Source: Kitasatospora sp. GAS204B (lineage in GTDB: Bacteria > Actinomycetota > Actinomycetes > Streptomycetales > Streptomycetaceae). From it: a stretch of 64,000 bases of DNA. Under the pieces are notes generated by a model. It did not search any database. It was not told the DNA's origin and saw only the letters and a program-made list of their open reading frames with translations. The stretch's first letter is position 1; each line of letters starts with the position of its first letter. Where the stretch lies: the NCBI RefSeq assembly GCF_029892155.1, contig NZ_JARZAG010000019.1:1-64000 (forward strand), given 5' to 3'. Shown here piece by piece: positions 1-8,701 of this stretch. Position numbers and translations under genes: made by a program.

Positions 1-86
1 ACTCGGCATCCGTCACATCAAAACGCGCCACACCCGAGTTCTACCAGCAGCCAGCACCACAAAGAGATCCAAACCCCAGACAGCTC

Positions 87-1850
87 CTAGCTGACGCGGA
101 ACACCGGGCCCCGCGCGGTGAACGGCAGCGAGCCGTCCGGCGGCAGCAGGAAGGCGTGCTCGCGGCGCACTCGCAGCACCTCGCAGTAGCCGTCGGTGAT
201 CAGCAGGATCGGCGCGCCGGGCGGGAAGTCCTCGGCTCGCTCCAGCAGGTCCACCCCGGGCTGCAGCAGCGTGCCGCCGCGACCGCGCACCCGCAGCCGG
301 CCGGCGATCCGCTCCGGCGGCAGGTAGCCGGCGTCGTAGGCGGCGGCGTCGCAGTACACCACGCGGGCGGCCGGCACGTCCCGGGCGGCCGCGTAGGAGG
401 CGATCGCGCCGAGTGCCTTGCCGAGCAGGCGGCGGTCCATCGACCCGGAGGTGTCGAGCACCACGCCGAAGGTGCAGCGGGCCACCTCCTCGGGCGGGAA
501 GTACCGTCCGGCGCGCGGGATGCCGGGGGAGGAGGCCTGCCGGCGCGAGGGGCGGGCGTAGCTGCGCACGGGCTGCGGCGAGGGGACGAACTCGTCGAAC
601 CAGCGGGCGAGGCGGGCGTCCCAGGGCAGCGGCGGGTGGGCCAGCGCGCGGATCTCCTCCTCCAGGCCGGCCGGCAGCAGCCCGCGCTCGCGCCGGTGCA
701 GCTCGAACCCCTGTTGCAGGCCACGGCGGTAGAAGTCGTCGAGGTCGACGTAGTCGCGCGGCTCGCCGAGCGGCGCGCCCAGCACGTCCGGGCGGCCCTT
801 GCCCGCGAGGGTGGCCAGGCGGCGGATCCGGCGCTGGTCGCGGACGATCCGGTCGTACACCTCCTCGGCCGACAGGCCCCGCAACTCCGGGTCGTGCAGC
901 AGCCCTTCGGGCATCTCGCCGACACCCATCTCGAGCAGCCAGCCGTTGATCACATAGTCGGCCGCGACATTGAACAGGTACGGGTCGCGGGCCCCGCGCC
1001 GGTCGCCGTGCCGCAGCGCGGCGTGCAGCATCTCGTGGGCCAGGATGAACCGCCACTCCTCGTCGCTGTAGTGGCGCAGCGGGTTGAGGTAGATCTCGCC
1101 GGCCTCGGCGTTGACGGCCGCGATCGCGATGCCCTGGGCCCGGGCCAACTCGGCGTCCGCGACCAGGGTGAGGCCGGCCGCGATGCCGCCGAGCAGCGGG
1201 TAGGAGGAGATGAACCAGTTCAGCGCGCGGGTCCACGGCCGCTCCGGCAGCCGCGCTCCGGTCAGCTCCTCGCGCCGGCCGCCGGCCAGGTCCATCGCCG
1301 CCGACATGGTGCGGGTCAGCGCGGCGGCGAAGGCCACCGTCCAGTCCTCGGGCGTCTGCTGGTACTTGCCGGTCCGCCGGAGGTCCGACGCGGTCCCGGC
1401 GGTCCCCGCCACCTCGGGCAGCCCGTCCCGGCGCCAGCGGGCGGCCATCTCCTCCTCGTCCCCGCCGAGGTACGCGCCGGGCAGCTCGAACGGGCTGCGG
1501 CCGATCGTGAAGGTGGCCAGGAAGCGGTTGACCACGTGGCAGCGGGCGGCTCGCAGGCAGGCGTCGGGCGGCTCCGGCGGGCCGTCCAGGTGCCCGAAGC
1601 CCAGGTGCAGCAGGCAGTGTGCGAACACCCAGGCCCACTCGGCCGGGTCCGCGCGCCGGTTGCCGTCCACGTGCAGCACGCCGTTGGAGTCGACCACCGC
1701 CCAGCCGCCCGGCGGCAGGCAGTCGGGGTTGCGGCACAGGCTCACGTCGAGCGAGGCGAAGGCGCTGTTGCGGCGCAGCAACGCCAGCCCCTCGGCGAGC
1801 GCCAGGGCGGCCGGGTCCTTGACGTCCGGCTGGCGCGGCGGGCGCCTCAC
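87..1850 (-). CDS. VWA-like / DUF2201-type putative metallopeptidase protein
   Basis: The protein has 587 residues. The GTG start at 1850 overlaps the stop of the upstream ATPase gene (GTGA), so the two are translationally coupled. A zinc-peptidase motif HEMLH lies at residues 272-276 and a C-terminal von Willebrand A-like domain carries the MIDAS-type motif DTSGSM at 466-471. This is the layout of DUF2201 proteins (putative metallopeptidase plus VWA-like), which are partners of MoxR-type AAA ATPases. Residues about 50-115 resemble residues about 245-310, including EWAWVFAHCLLHLGFGH (71-87) against EWRFILAHEMLHAALRH (265-281), so the peptidase-like module appears duplicated and the N-terminal copy lacks the catalytic Glu. 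No signal peptide or membrane segment is seen. The substrate is unknown; the ATPase pairing suggests chaperone-like metal insertion or protein remodelling (inference). Confidence 0.88.
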   Translation of the reverse strand: MRRPPRQPDVKDPAALALAEGLALLRRNSAFASLDVSLCRNPDCLPPGGWAVVDSNGVLHVDGNRRADPAEWAWVFAHCLLHLGFGHLDGPPEPPDACLRAARCHVVNRFLATFTIGRSPFELPGAYLGGDEEEMAARWRRDGLPEVAGTAGTASDLRRTGKYQQTPEDWTVAFAAALTRTMSAAMDLAGGRREELTGARLPERPWTRALNWFISSYPLLGGIAAGLTLVADAELARAQGIAIAAVNAEAGEIYLNPLRHYSDEEWRFILAHEMLHAALRHGDRRGARDPYLFNVAADYVINGWLLEMGVGEMPEGLLHDPELRGLSAEEVYDRIVRDQRRIRRLATLAGKGRPDVLGAPLGEPRDYVDLDDFYRRGLQQGFELHRRERGLLPAGLEEEIRALAHPPLPWDARLARWFDEFVPSPQPVRSYARPSRRQASSPGIPRAGRYFPPEEVARCTFGVVLDTSGSMDRRLLGKALGAIASYAAARDVPAARVVYCDAAAYDAGYLPPERIAGRLRVRGRGGTLLQPGVDLLERAEDFPPGAPILLITDGYCEVLRVRREHAFLLPPDGSLPFTARGPVFRVS

Positions 1851-2911
1851 CGTCGCGCCTCGACCAGCCGGGGCATGTCCCTGGCCGCCTCGATCAGGAA
1901 CCAGGCGGGCAGCACCGGGTTGCCGTCCGGGCCGTCCGCGATCACCGTCTGGGCCACCTCGACCGAGATCTCGGCCAGCTGCACCAGCAGCGACTTGGCC
2001 CGGTAGGCGGTCTGCCGCAGCGCGTCGGAGGCGTACTCCTTCCTGGCGGGCAACTCCTTGACCAGGCGGCCGCGGAAGGCGTCGGCCAGGTAGTAGAGCA
2101 GGTCGCGGTCCGCCAGCCGGTGCGGCCAGCGGGCCTCGCCCTTGAGGATCGCGTCCAGCCCGAAGGAGTGCCGCACGATCTTGGCGTAGCCGCAGAAGGC
2201 CACCGCGTGCTGCGGCGTCAGCAGCCCGTTCGCCACCACCTTCAGCGTCTCCTCGGCGAGGGTCGGCCCGAAGGAGTGCAGCGCGTCGGAGAGCATGTGC
2301 CAGGCGCGCGGGGTGGAGAACGGTTCCTCGGACTTCGGCGGCGCGGACCAGAGGTGGTCCGGACGGTCCGTCAGGTAGTCCACCACCCAGGGGTGGATCC
2401 CGCTGCCCGCGGCCCAGCTCAGCCAGTCCGTGGCGCTGGCCCGCAGATGGACGTGGACCAGCCGGTTGACCAGCGCGGAGGCCATCGGCCGGGCCAGTGC
2501 GCCGTCCGTGGCCCGGTTGCCCGCGCCGATCACGATGCTGCCCGGCGGCAGCTCGTAGGAGCCGATCCGGCGGTCCAGGATCAGCGAGTAGAAGGCCTTC
2601 TGCACATCGGGCGTGGCCGCGTTGAGCTCGTCCAGGAAGAGGCAGTACGGCTCGTCGCGGGCGATGGCCTCCGGCGGGCAGAACCGCGAGCGCCCCTGCG
2701 GGGTGATCTGCGGGACCCCGATCAGGTCCTCCGGCGCCAGCTGGGTGCCGATCAGGCTCACGCACTCGAGCCCGAGCGAGTCGGCGAACTCCCGCACCAG
2801 CGAGGACTTCCCGATCCCCGGCGCACCCCACAGGAAGACCGGCCGCACGGTGGCCAGCCCGAGCAGCAACTCGGGTACCTGGGACGGGGATACGGTGACA
2901 GCACCCTGCAC
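1847..2911 (-). CDS. MoxR-like AAA+ ATPase
   Basis: The protein has 354 residues and a GTG start preceded by an AGAGGA ribosome-binding site. Walker A is GAPGIGKS (29-36), Walker B is LFLDEL (91-96), sensor 1 is near GAGNR (129-133), and an arginine-finger-like segment sits around 143-150. These are marks of the MoxR branch of AAA+ ATPases. MoxR ATPases normally work with a VWA-domain partner, and here the next gene encodes one and overlaps by 4 bp. The pair probably forms a cytosolic remodelling or metal-chelation machine; the client cannot be inferred. It is divergent from the sirtuin operon, with a 125-bp shared spacer. Confidence 0.9.
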   Translation of the reverse strand: MQGAVTVSPSQVPELLLGLATVRPVFLWGAPGIGKSSLVREFADSLGLECVSLIGTQLAPEDLIGVPQITPQGRSRFCPPEAIARDEPYCLFLDELNAATPDVQKAFYSLILDRRIGSYELPPGSIVIGAGNRATDGALARPMASALVNRLVHVHLRASATDWLSWAAGSGIHPWVVDYLTDRPDHLWSAPPKSEEPFSTPRAWHMLSDALHSFGPTLAEETLKVVANGLLTPQHAVAFCGYAKIVRHSFGLDAILKGEARWPHRLADRDLLYYLADAFRGRLVKELPARKEYASDALRQTAYRAKSLLVQLAEISVEVAQTVIADGPDGNPVLPAWFLIEAARDMPRLVEARR

Positions 2912-3023
2912 GGGGGATCCTCTGCTGCTCGGCGGACGGTCCGACCAGTGTCCGGGCCACCGGCCGCCCGCGCACCCGCTTTTCGCCGCTGAAACCGGGG
3001 TGCGGCCCCGCCCGGCGGGCGCC

Positions 3024-3029
3024 TACTGT
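3024..3029 (+). promoter_or_regulatory. -10 hexamer of a probable leaderless transcript (sirtuin operon)
   Basis: TACTGT ends 7 nt before the ATG at 3037. With the usual 6-8 nt between -10 and +1, transcription would start at or next to the start codon. No Shine-Dalgarno sequence lies upstream of the ATG. The -35 is not convincing. Confidence 0.5.
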
Positions 3030-3036
3030 CGGTCGC

Positions 3037-3759
3037 ATGACCCGCACGCTCGTCGCCGTCCTGACCGGAGCCGGCATCTCCACCGACTCCGGCATCCCCG
3101 ACTACCGCGGCCCGAACGGCCTGTGGCAGCGCGACCCACAGGCCCAGCAACTGGTGACCATCGGCCCCTACCTGGCCGACCCCGAGATTCGCCGCCGCTC
3201 CTGGCAACTGCGCCTGGAGACCGGGGCGCTGGCCGCCGAGCCGAACGCCGGGCACCGCGCGCTGGTCGAGCTGGCCGCGAAGCTGCCGGTCCGGGTGCTC
3301 ACCCAGAACGTCGACGGCCTGCACCAGAAGGCCGGGCTGCCCGACCGCAAGGTGCTCGAACTGCACGGCACCGTGCGGCGCACCCAGTGCGTGGCGTGCC
3401 GGCGCTACGGCGAGATGACCGAGGCGCTGGCCCGGGTCACGGCCGGTGAGCCGGACCCCGCCTGCCCGCACTGCGGCGGCATCCTCAAGCCGGCCACCGT
3501 GATGTTCGGCGAGAGGCTGGACCCGGTGGTGCTGGCGCAGGCCGACGCGATCGCCAAGGCCTGCGACGTGTTCATCGCGGTCGGCAGCTCGCTGCAGGTC
3601 CACCCGGCGGCCGCCCTGCCGCGGATCGCGCTGGAGCACGGCGCCCGGCTGATCGTGGTCAACGGCGAGCCGACCCCGTACGACGAGCCGGCGGCGGAGG
3701 TGATCCGGGAGCCGATCTCCACCGCCCTGCCCGCGCTGGTCGCTAGGCTGGCCGGGTGA
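3037..3759 (+). CDS. Sirtuin, NAD-dependent protein deacylase
   Basis: The protein has 240 residues, full length for bacterial sirtuins. GAGIS (11-15) and TQNVD (89-93) form the NAD site, His110 is the catalytic base, and Cys118, Cys121, Cys143 and Cys146 form the zinc ribbon. GSSLQVHP at 183-190 is the second Rossmann motif. It should remove acyl groups from lysines, giving nicotinamide and O-acyl-ADP-ribose. It is the first gene of a three-gene operon: its stop overlaps the P450 GTG by 4 bp and the P450 stop overlaps an ADP-ribosylglycohydrolase by 4 bp. Whether it is a deacetylase or a desuccinylase cannot be read from the sequence. Confidence 0.93.
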   Translation: MTRTLVAVLTGAGISTDSGIPDYRGPNGLWQRDPQAQQLVTIGPYLADPEIRRRSWQLRLETGALAAEPNAGHRALVELAAKLPVRVLTQNVDGLHQKAGLPDRKVLELHGTVRRTQCVACRRYGEMTEALARVTAGEPDPACPHCGGILKPATVMFGERLDPVVLAQADAIAKACDVFIAVGSSLQVHPAAALPRIALEHGARLIVVNGEPTPYDEPAAEVIREPISTALPALVARLAG

Positions 3760-4961
3760 CGCACTTCGATCCCTGGTCAGCGGAGTTCATCGCGCACCCG
3801 TACGACGTGTACGCGCAGCTGCGCGAGCGGACCCCGGTGGTCTTCCACGAGCCGACCGGGCAGTGGCTCGTCTCCCGCCACCGGGACGTCAGCGCGCTGC
3901 TGCGCGACCGGCGCCTCGGCCGCAGCTACACCCACCGGTTCAGCCACGAAGAGTTCGGGCAGCAGCCGCCCGACCCGGCGCACGAGCCCTTCCACACGCT
4001 CAACGGCAACGGGCTGCTCGATCTGGAGGCGCCCGACCACACCCGGATCCGGCGGCTGGTCGCCAAGGCGTTCACGCCGCGGATGGTCGAGGCGCTGCGG
4101 CCGACCGTGGCCGCGCTGGCCGACGAGCTGGTCACCGGGCTGCTGAAGGAGGGCGGCGGCGATCTGATCTCCGCCGTCGCCGAGCCGCTGCCGGTCGCGG
4201 TGATCGCCGAGATGCTCGGGGTGCCCGCGGCCGACCGGGACCTGCTGCGGCCCTGGTCGGCGGCGATCACCGGGATGTTCGAGCTGAATCCGACGCCGGA
4301 GGCCGCGCGGAAGGCGGTGGACGCCAGCGTCGAATTCTCCGACTTCCTGCGCGAGCTGATCCGCGAGCGCCGGGCCAACCCGGGCCCCGACCTGATCTCC
4401 GCCCTGATCGCCGCCCAGGAGGAGGGTGACCGGCTGAGCGAGCAGGAGATGGTCTCCACCTGCGTGCTGCTGCTCAACGCCGGCCACGAGGCGACCGTCA
4501 ACACCACCGGCAACGGCTGGTGGGCGCTCTTCCGCAACCCCGACCAGCTGGCCCTGCTGCGCTCCGACGTCGACCGTCATCTCCCCACCACCATCGAGGA
4601 GTTGATGCGCTATGACACCCCGCTGCAGATGTTCGAGCGCTGGGTCCTGGAGGACATCGAGCTGTACGGCAGCACGATCCCGCGCGGTGCCGAGCTGGCC
4701 CTGCTCTTTGGCTCGGCCAACCGCGACCCCGAGCGCTTCGCCGAGCCCGAGCGCCTCGACGTGACCCGCACCGAGAATCCGCACCTCAGCTTCGGTGCCG
4801 GCATCCACTTCTGCCTCGGCGCTCCGCTGGCCCGCCTCGAACTCACCGAGTCCTACGGCGCGTTGCTCCGCCGCGCGCCCGGCCTGGCGCTGCTGAGCGA
4901 ACCCACCTGGCAGCCCGGATACGTGATCCGCGGCCTGGACGAATTGCTGGTGACCACGTGA
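3756..4961 (+). CDS. Cytochrome P450
   Basis: The protein has 401 residues, the normal length for a soluble bacterial P450. It has the HxxxR C-helix motif (His95-Arg99), the I-helix oxygen-activation motif AGHEAT (242-247), ExxR (Glu282-Arg285) and the heme loop FGAGIHFCLG with thiolate Cys353. No ferredoxin or reductase gene is adjacent, so redox partners must act in trans. Its GTG start overlaps the sirtuin stop by 4 bp. A TAGGCT hexamer 6 nt upstream (3744-3749) could be a secondary leaderless promoter. The substrate is unknown, and its placement between two NAD/ADP-ribose enzymes is unexplained. Confidence 0.94.
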   Translation: MTHFDPWSAEFIAHPYDVYAQLRERTPVVFHEPTGQWLVSRHRDVSALLRDRRLGRSYTHRFSHEEFGQQPPDPAHEPFHTLNGNGLLDLEAPDHTRIRRLVAKAFTPRMVEALRPTVAALADELVTGLLKEGGGDLISAVAEPLPVAVIAEMLGVPAADRDLLRPWSAAITGMFELNPTPEAARKAVDASVEFSDFLRELIRERRANPGPDLISALIAAQEEGDRLSEQEMVSTCVLLLNAGHEATVNTTGNGWWALFRNPDQLALLRSDVDRHLPTTIEELMRYDTPLQMFERWVLEDIELYGSTIPRGAELALLFGSANRDPERFAEPERLDVTRTENPHLSFGAGIHFCLGAPLARLELTESYGALLRRAPGLALLSEPTWQPGYVIRGLDELLVTT

Positions 4962-5950
4962 AGCGAGCCACCGGAGCCCTGCTCGGCCTGGCCATCGGCG
5001 ATGCCATGGGCTATCCGACCGAGTTCCGCACCATCGCCCAGCTCGCCGCCACGGACCCCGACTGGCGCCGTCTGCCGCTGCCCACCCCGGCGTTGATCAC
5101 CGACGACACCCAGATGACGCTCGCGGTCGCCCGCGCCGTCCGGCTGACCGGCGAGCTGGCCCCGCAGCCCTTCGCCGAGCAGCTGACCGACGAGTTCGTC
5201 GCCTGGTGCCACGCGCCCGACAACAACCGGGCACCCGGCCTGACCTGCATGCGCGCCTGCCGGGAGCTGCAACGGCACCCGGGCCGCCCCTGGCAGGTGT
5301 CCAGCCAGATGGGTTCCAAGGGGTGCGGCGCCAACATGCGGGTGGCCCCGATCGGCCTGATCCGCTCGTTGACGGCCGATCAGCTGTCCGGTGCCGCCCA
5401 GCTCCAGGCCGCCCTGACCCACGGCCACCCGACCGGGCTGGCCGCCAGCAGCCTGACCGCCCACACGGTCCGGCTGCTGATCGAGGGCTGGGCGCCTGAG
5501 CAACTGCCGGCCGAACTGCGCCGCTTCGCGCTCGCCAACCGCACCCGCTACGAGTCGTACTGGCTCGGCGACCTGGCCGCCCGCGCCGACGACCGCTTGC
5601 CCGAGGACTTCATCGCGCGCGGCTGGGACGAGTGCCTGGAGGTGCTCGACCGGCTGGACGCCGCGCTGGCCGCCCCCGACCGGGAGAGCGACCCGTGCCT
5701 GGCCACCGGCGCGGGCTGGATCGCCGAGGAAGCACTGGCCACCGGCCTGCTCTGCTTCCTGCTCTTCCCCGACGACCCGGTCACCGCGGTGCGCCGGGCC
5801 GCCTACTCCTCCGGCGACTCCGACTCCATCGCCTGCCTGGCCGGCGCCTTCGCGGGTGCCTACGTCGGCGCGGCCGCCTGGCCGGCCGAGTGGGTGGAGC
5901 GGATCGAGCACCGCGACGAGCTGCTGGCCCTCGGCGCCTTCTGGGATTAG
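4958..5950 (+). CDS. ADP-ribosylglycohydrolase (DraG family)
   Basis: The protein has 330 residues, GTG start, overlapping the P450 stop by 4 bp. The N-terminal GDAMGYPTEF and TDDTQM (48-53) and the C-terminal GDSDSIA motif are the paired acidic metal-binding clusters of the ADP-ribosyl-(dinitrogen reductase) hydrolase family, which removes ADP-ribose from arginine or other acceptors using a dinuclear Mg/Mn centre. No nitrogenase or DraT gene is present, so the target is another ADP-ribosylated protein or metabolite. Sharing an operon with a sirtuin suggests a common NAD-linked role (inference). Confidence 0.9.
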   Translation: MKRATGALLGLAIGDAMGYPTEFRTIAQLAATDPDWRRLPLPTPALITDDTQMTLAVARAVRLTGELAPQPFAEQLTDEFVAWCHAPDNNRAPGLTCMRACRELQRHPGRPWQVSSQMGSKGCGANMRVAPIGLIRSLTADQLSGAAQLQAALTHGHPTGLAASSLTAHTVRLLIEGWAPEQLPAELRRFALANRTRYESYWLGDLAARADDRLPEDFIARGWDECLEVLDRLDAALAAPDRESDPCLATGAGWIAEEALATGLLCFLLFPDDPVTAVRRAAYSSGDSDSIACLAGAFAGAYVGAAAWPAEWVERIEHRDELLALGAFWD

Positions 5951-5957
5951 CAGGCTC

Positions 5958-7256
5958 CTACCGCTTGCCGCGCCCCCGCTCCACCCGAGCCCGCCCGTGC
6001 AGCGCGGCCCGGTCCGCGGCGGCGCGGCCCGCGGCCCAGCCCTCGCCGTCGCTCACCCGCACCCGCTGCGAGGTGAGCTTGGGGAACATCCGGTCGGTGG
6101 CGGAGGAGACCGCCTCCTCGCGGGCGGCCAGCGCGGGCAGCAGCCGCTCGTCCGGCAGCAGTTGTTCGGCGGTGCCGTCCTCGCGCAGGTGCCGCCCGGC
6201 GGCCGCCTCCCGGGTGGTCCGCTCGGTGGCCTCGGTCAACCGTTCGCGGATCCGTGCCGCGTAGGAGACCAGGAACGACTGCCGGAACGCCCGGGTGCGG
6301 GAGGCCCCGCCCAGGTGCTGCTTGCTGCCCGACTGGTTCATCGCGGCGGTCGCCTGGACCAGCAGCGAGGTGTACAGCAGTTCGACGGCGTCCAGGTCGG
6401 AGTCGAAGCCGACCACCGTGCAGAAACCGAACTCCTTCGCCCAGACCACCCGGCAGCGGTTGGCCGCCGCCACCGCGTCCAGCAGCATCGCCTTCGGTCC
6501 CTCGTACGGGTTCTCCACCCCGATCCGCACCGCGCCCGGCAGGTCGTCGCGGGCCTGACCGGCGGCCAGCAGCGCCTCGTCGATGCTGTGCTGGGCCATC
6601 AACTGCTGCGCCTTCTCGGTCAGCGCCTCGGCCTCCTGCGGGTACTCGGTGGACTCCGCCTTGGCCAGCAGCGCCCGGATCCGGGACAGCATCCGCGGCT
6701 CGCCCGGCACCGGGACGGCCGCCCGGTGCTCCACCGGCCGGGAGCCGGGCACCGGACCGACCGGCGCGAGCACCGGCAGCCGGCCGAGCAGCCGCAGCAG
6801 TTCGAACACGGCGGTGGCCAGCGCGAACCGGTCCAGCCGGTGCCGCTCGGCGAAGCCGGGCAGGAACCGCTCGTCGCCGGCCCACCAGACGGCGGCCGCC
6901 AGCTCGCGCAGTTGCTCCTGCCAGCGCCGGTCCAGCGCGGCCGGGGAGTAGCGGCGCGCCTCGGCGGCGACCAGGTCGACCAGCAGCGTCTGGTGGACCG
7001 GGGTCAGGTCCCGGCGGACCAGCCTGGCCAGGTCGGCGGGGCGCCAGCCGCGGGCCCAGAGCCCGCCGAGAGAGCGGTCGGTGAGCAGCAGCAGGCCCCG
7101 GCTCATCGCCGGCCAGCGCTCCGCGGAGGCGGCCAGCAGCGAGGCAGCGCCGTCCACCACCTCGTCCAGCCGCCGGTCCGGCGCGGCCAGCACCGTCTGG
7201 AGCGCGTGTTCCAGCAACTCGTCGATGCTCTTCTGCTCTTCGTCCACCGAGCCCAT
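5958..7256 (-). CDS. DUF2786 domain protein
   Basis: The protein has 432 residues and is convergent with the ADP-ribosylglycohydrolase, leaving only 7 bp between the stops. A DUF2786 segment is visible at about residues 193-235 (SRIRALLAKAESTEYPQEAE). Residues about 260-345 form a conserved part containing NPYEGPKAMLLDAVAAANRC. The rest is alanine- and arginine-rich and helical, with no signal peptide or membrane segment. The biochemical role of the family is unknown. An ATG is set at 7256; no strong ribosome-binding site precedes it. Confidence 0.85.
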   Translation of the reverse strand: MGSVDEEQKSIDELLEHALQTVLAAPDRRLDEVVDGAASLLAASAERWPAMSRGLLLLTDRSLGGLWARGWRPADLARLVRRDLTPVHQTLLVDLVAAEARRYSPAALDRRWQEQLRELAAAVWWAGDERFLPGFAERHRLDRFALATAVFELLRLLGRLPVLAPVGPVPGSRPVEHRAAVPVPGEPRMLSRIRALLAKAESTEYPQEAEALTEKAQQLMAQHSIDEALLAAGQARDDLPGAVRIGVENPYEGPKAMLLDAVAAANRCRVVWAKEFGFCTVVGFDSDLDAVELLYTSLLVQATAAMNQSGSKQHLGGASRTRAFRQSFLVSYAARIRERLTEATERTTREAAAGRHLREDGTAEQLLPDERLLPALAAREEAVSSATDRMFPKLTSQRVRVSDGEGWAAGRAAADRAALHGRARVERGRGKR

Positions 7257-7358
7257 GATGCCGCAGCGCCGTGCGGGTCTCGGCGCGATGATGGTGGAAC
7301 CCTTGGCCGCCCTGGTTCGTCCACAGGGTTGGGAGAGGCATCACGGGAGGAGAGCCGG

Positions 7359-7946
7359 ATGGGTGATGTGCAGCCGTGGCCGTCTGCGGGAGGCCGTCCT
7401 GACCGGCCGCAGGGTGGCGGCTGGCAGCCCGCCGGGCAGCACCCCGGGTATGCGGCGATGCGCGCCGCCCACACCGACCGGGACCGCACCGTCGACGTGC
7501 TGAAGGCCGCCTACGCCGAGGGCCGGCTGAGTGCCGACGAGTACTCCGCGCGCTTCGACCTGGCGAACCAGGCCCAGACGTACGGCCAGCTGGCCCAGCT
7601 GGTCGCCGACCTGCCGTCCGGCCCGATGCCCGGCCCGATGCCCGGCCCCTCAGCGGTGCCGCTCGGCCCGCCGGTGCCGGCCACCTTCCTGCCGCCGACC
7701 CGCCAGGCCCGCAACAACGGCGTGGCCATCGCCTCCCTGGTGTTCGGCCTGCTCTGCGTGCCCTCGTTCGGCGCCCTGGGACTGCCGGCCGTGATCACCG
7801 GCCACATGGCCCGCCAGCAGATCCGCCGCTCCGAGGAGGGCGGCGACGGCATGGCGACCTTCGGCCTGGTGGTCGGCTACCTCTCGCTGGCCGGCTGGAG
7901 CCTGGCCCTGTTCGTGGCGGTGCTGGGTGCGCTCAGTCACCCGTGA
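7359..7946 (+). CDS. DUF1707/DUF4190 domain membrane protein
   Basis: The protein has 195 residues. The ATG at 7359 has a GGGAGGAGAG ribosome-binding site at 7345-7354; the frame stays open far upstream but no other start is as well placed. Residues about 33-86 match the DUF1707 pattern (short helical SHOCT-like domain with AEGRLSADEYSARFD). A proline/glycine linker with repeated PMPG follows, then a DUF4190 region with two hydrophobic segments (about 122-150 and 165-192). Such proteins are small cytoplasm-facing membrane proteins of unknown function, common in streptomycetes. Confidence 0.88.
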   Translation: MGDVQPWPSAGGRPDRPQGGGWQPAGQHPGYAAMRAAHTDRDRTVDVLKAAYAEGRLSADEYSARFDLANQAQTYGQLAQLVADLPSGPMPGPMPGPSAVPLGPPVPATFLPPTRQARNNGVAIASLVFGLLCVPSFGALGLPAVITGHMARQQIRRSEEGGDGMATFGLVVGYLSLAGWSLALFVAVLGALSHP

Positions 7947-8327
7947 CGGCGCGCCCCGTCCGGGTCGCCGCCGACCCGGCGCTGTGCTATAGCGGATGAG
8001 ACGGGTCGGGACGGGGTCCGGAGGATGCCACGATTCCCGCCACGACCAGCCAAGTTCCATTTGTTTTGACCGCGCCCGATGCGCTAGGTACGCTCTGACC
8101 TTGTGCCTGGGGTGTCCCCGGGTCCTTGTGCGTGCAAGCACACCGGCCGCCGCGCCACTCGCGTACCGGCGCCGTCGCTGCACAGAGCACCATGGATTCC
8201 GCGATCTTCCTCAACTCGCCGAGCGAGCCGGAAGTAGCCCAACACACCCGACCTCGTGGGTCGGCGTGAGCTGGGAACACCGCAGGTTAGTTTCACCCAG
8301 CCTTGGCACACAGAAAACGGAGAAACG
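7947..8327 (+). promoter_or_regulatory. str operon upstream region and leader
   Basis: This 381-bp gene-free stretch contains the rpsL promoter at 8066-8094. From the predicted start near 8101, the rpsL leader would be about 225 nt, long enough for leader-mediated control. Open frames crossing it lack ribosome-binding sites and family signals, so none is called as a gene. Confidence 0.6.
8066..8094 (+). promoter_or_regulatory. rpsL (str operon) promoter
   Basis: TTGACC (8066-8071) and TACGCT (8089-8094) are separated by 17 bp. This is a good match to the streptomycete principal sigma factor consensus and is the best promoter between 7947 and rpsL. Confidence 0.72.
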
Positions 8328-8699
8328 GTGCCTACGATCCAGCAGCTGGTCCGAAAGGGCCGGCAGGACAAGGTCGAGAAGAACAAGACGCCCGCGCTGA
8401 AGGGCTCGCCCCAGCGCCGCGGCGTCTGCACGCGTGTGTACACGACCACCCCGAAGAAGCCGAACTCGGCGCTTCGTAAGGTCGCCCGTGTGCGCCTCAC
8501 CAGCGGGATCGAGGTCACCGCTTACATCCCCGGCGAGGGCCACAACCTGCAGGAGCACTCCATCGTGCTCGTGCGCGGCGGTCGTGTGAAGGACCTTCCT
8601 GGTGTCCGCTACAAGATCATCCGCGGCTCGCTCGACACCCAGGGTGTCAAGAACCGCAAGCAGGCCCGCAGCCGCTACGGCGCCAAGAAGGAGAAGTAA
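8328..8699 (+). CDS. rpsL: 30S ribosomal protein S12
   Basis: The protein has 123 residues, standard for actinobacterial S12. The GTG at 8328 is chosen because it gives PTIQQLVRKG directly after the initiator and has GGAGA at 8319-8323. S12 sits in the decoding centre of the 30S subunit. Lys43 (TTTPKKPNS) and Lys88 (GGRVKDLPG) are both present, so the classical streptomycin-resistance positions are wild type. It is the first gene of the rpsL-rpsG-fusA-tuf cluster. Confidence 0.98.
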   Translation: MPTIQQLVRKGRQDKVEKNKTPALKGSPQRRGVCTRVYTTTPKKPNSALRKVARVRLTSGIEVTAYIPGEGHNLQEHSIVLVRGGRVKDLPGVRYKIIRGSLDTQGVKNRKQARSRYGAKKEK

Positions 8700-8701
8700 G
8701 A

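Noticed and set aside
1..86. Partial gene at the left edge
   Set aside because: No supported reading frame or motif; treated as the 3' flank of the minus-strand VWA gene.
8328..8699. Streptomycin-resistance mutation in rpsL
   Set aside because: Lys43 and Lys88 are both wild type.
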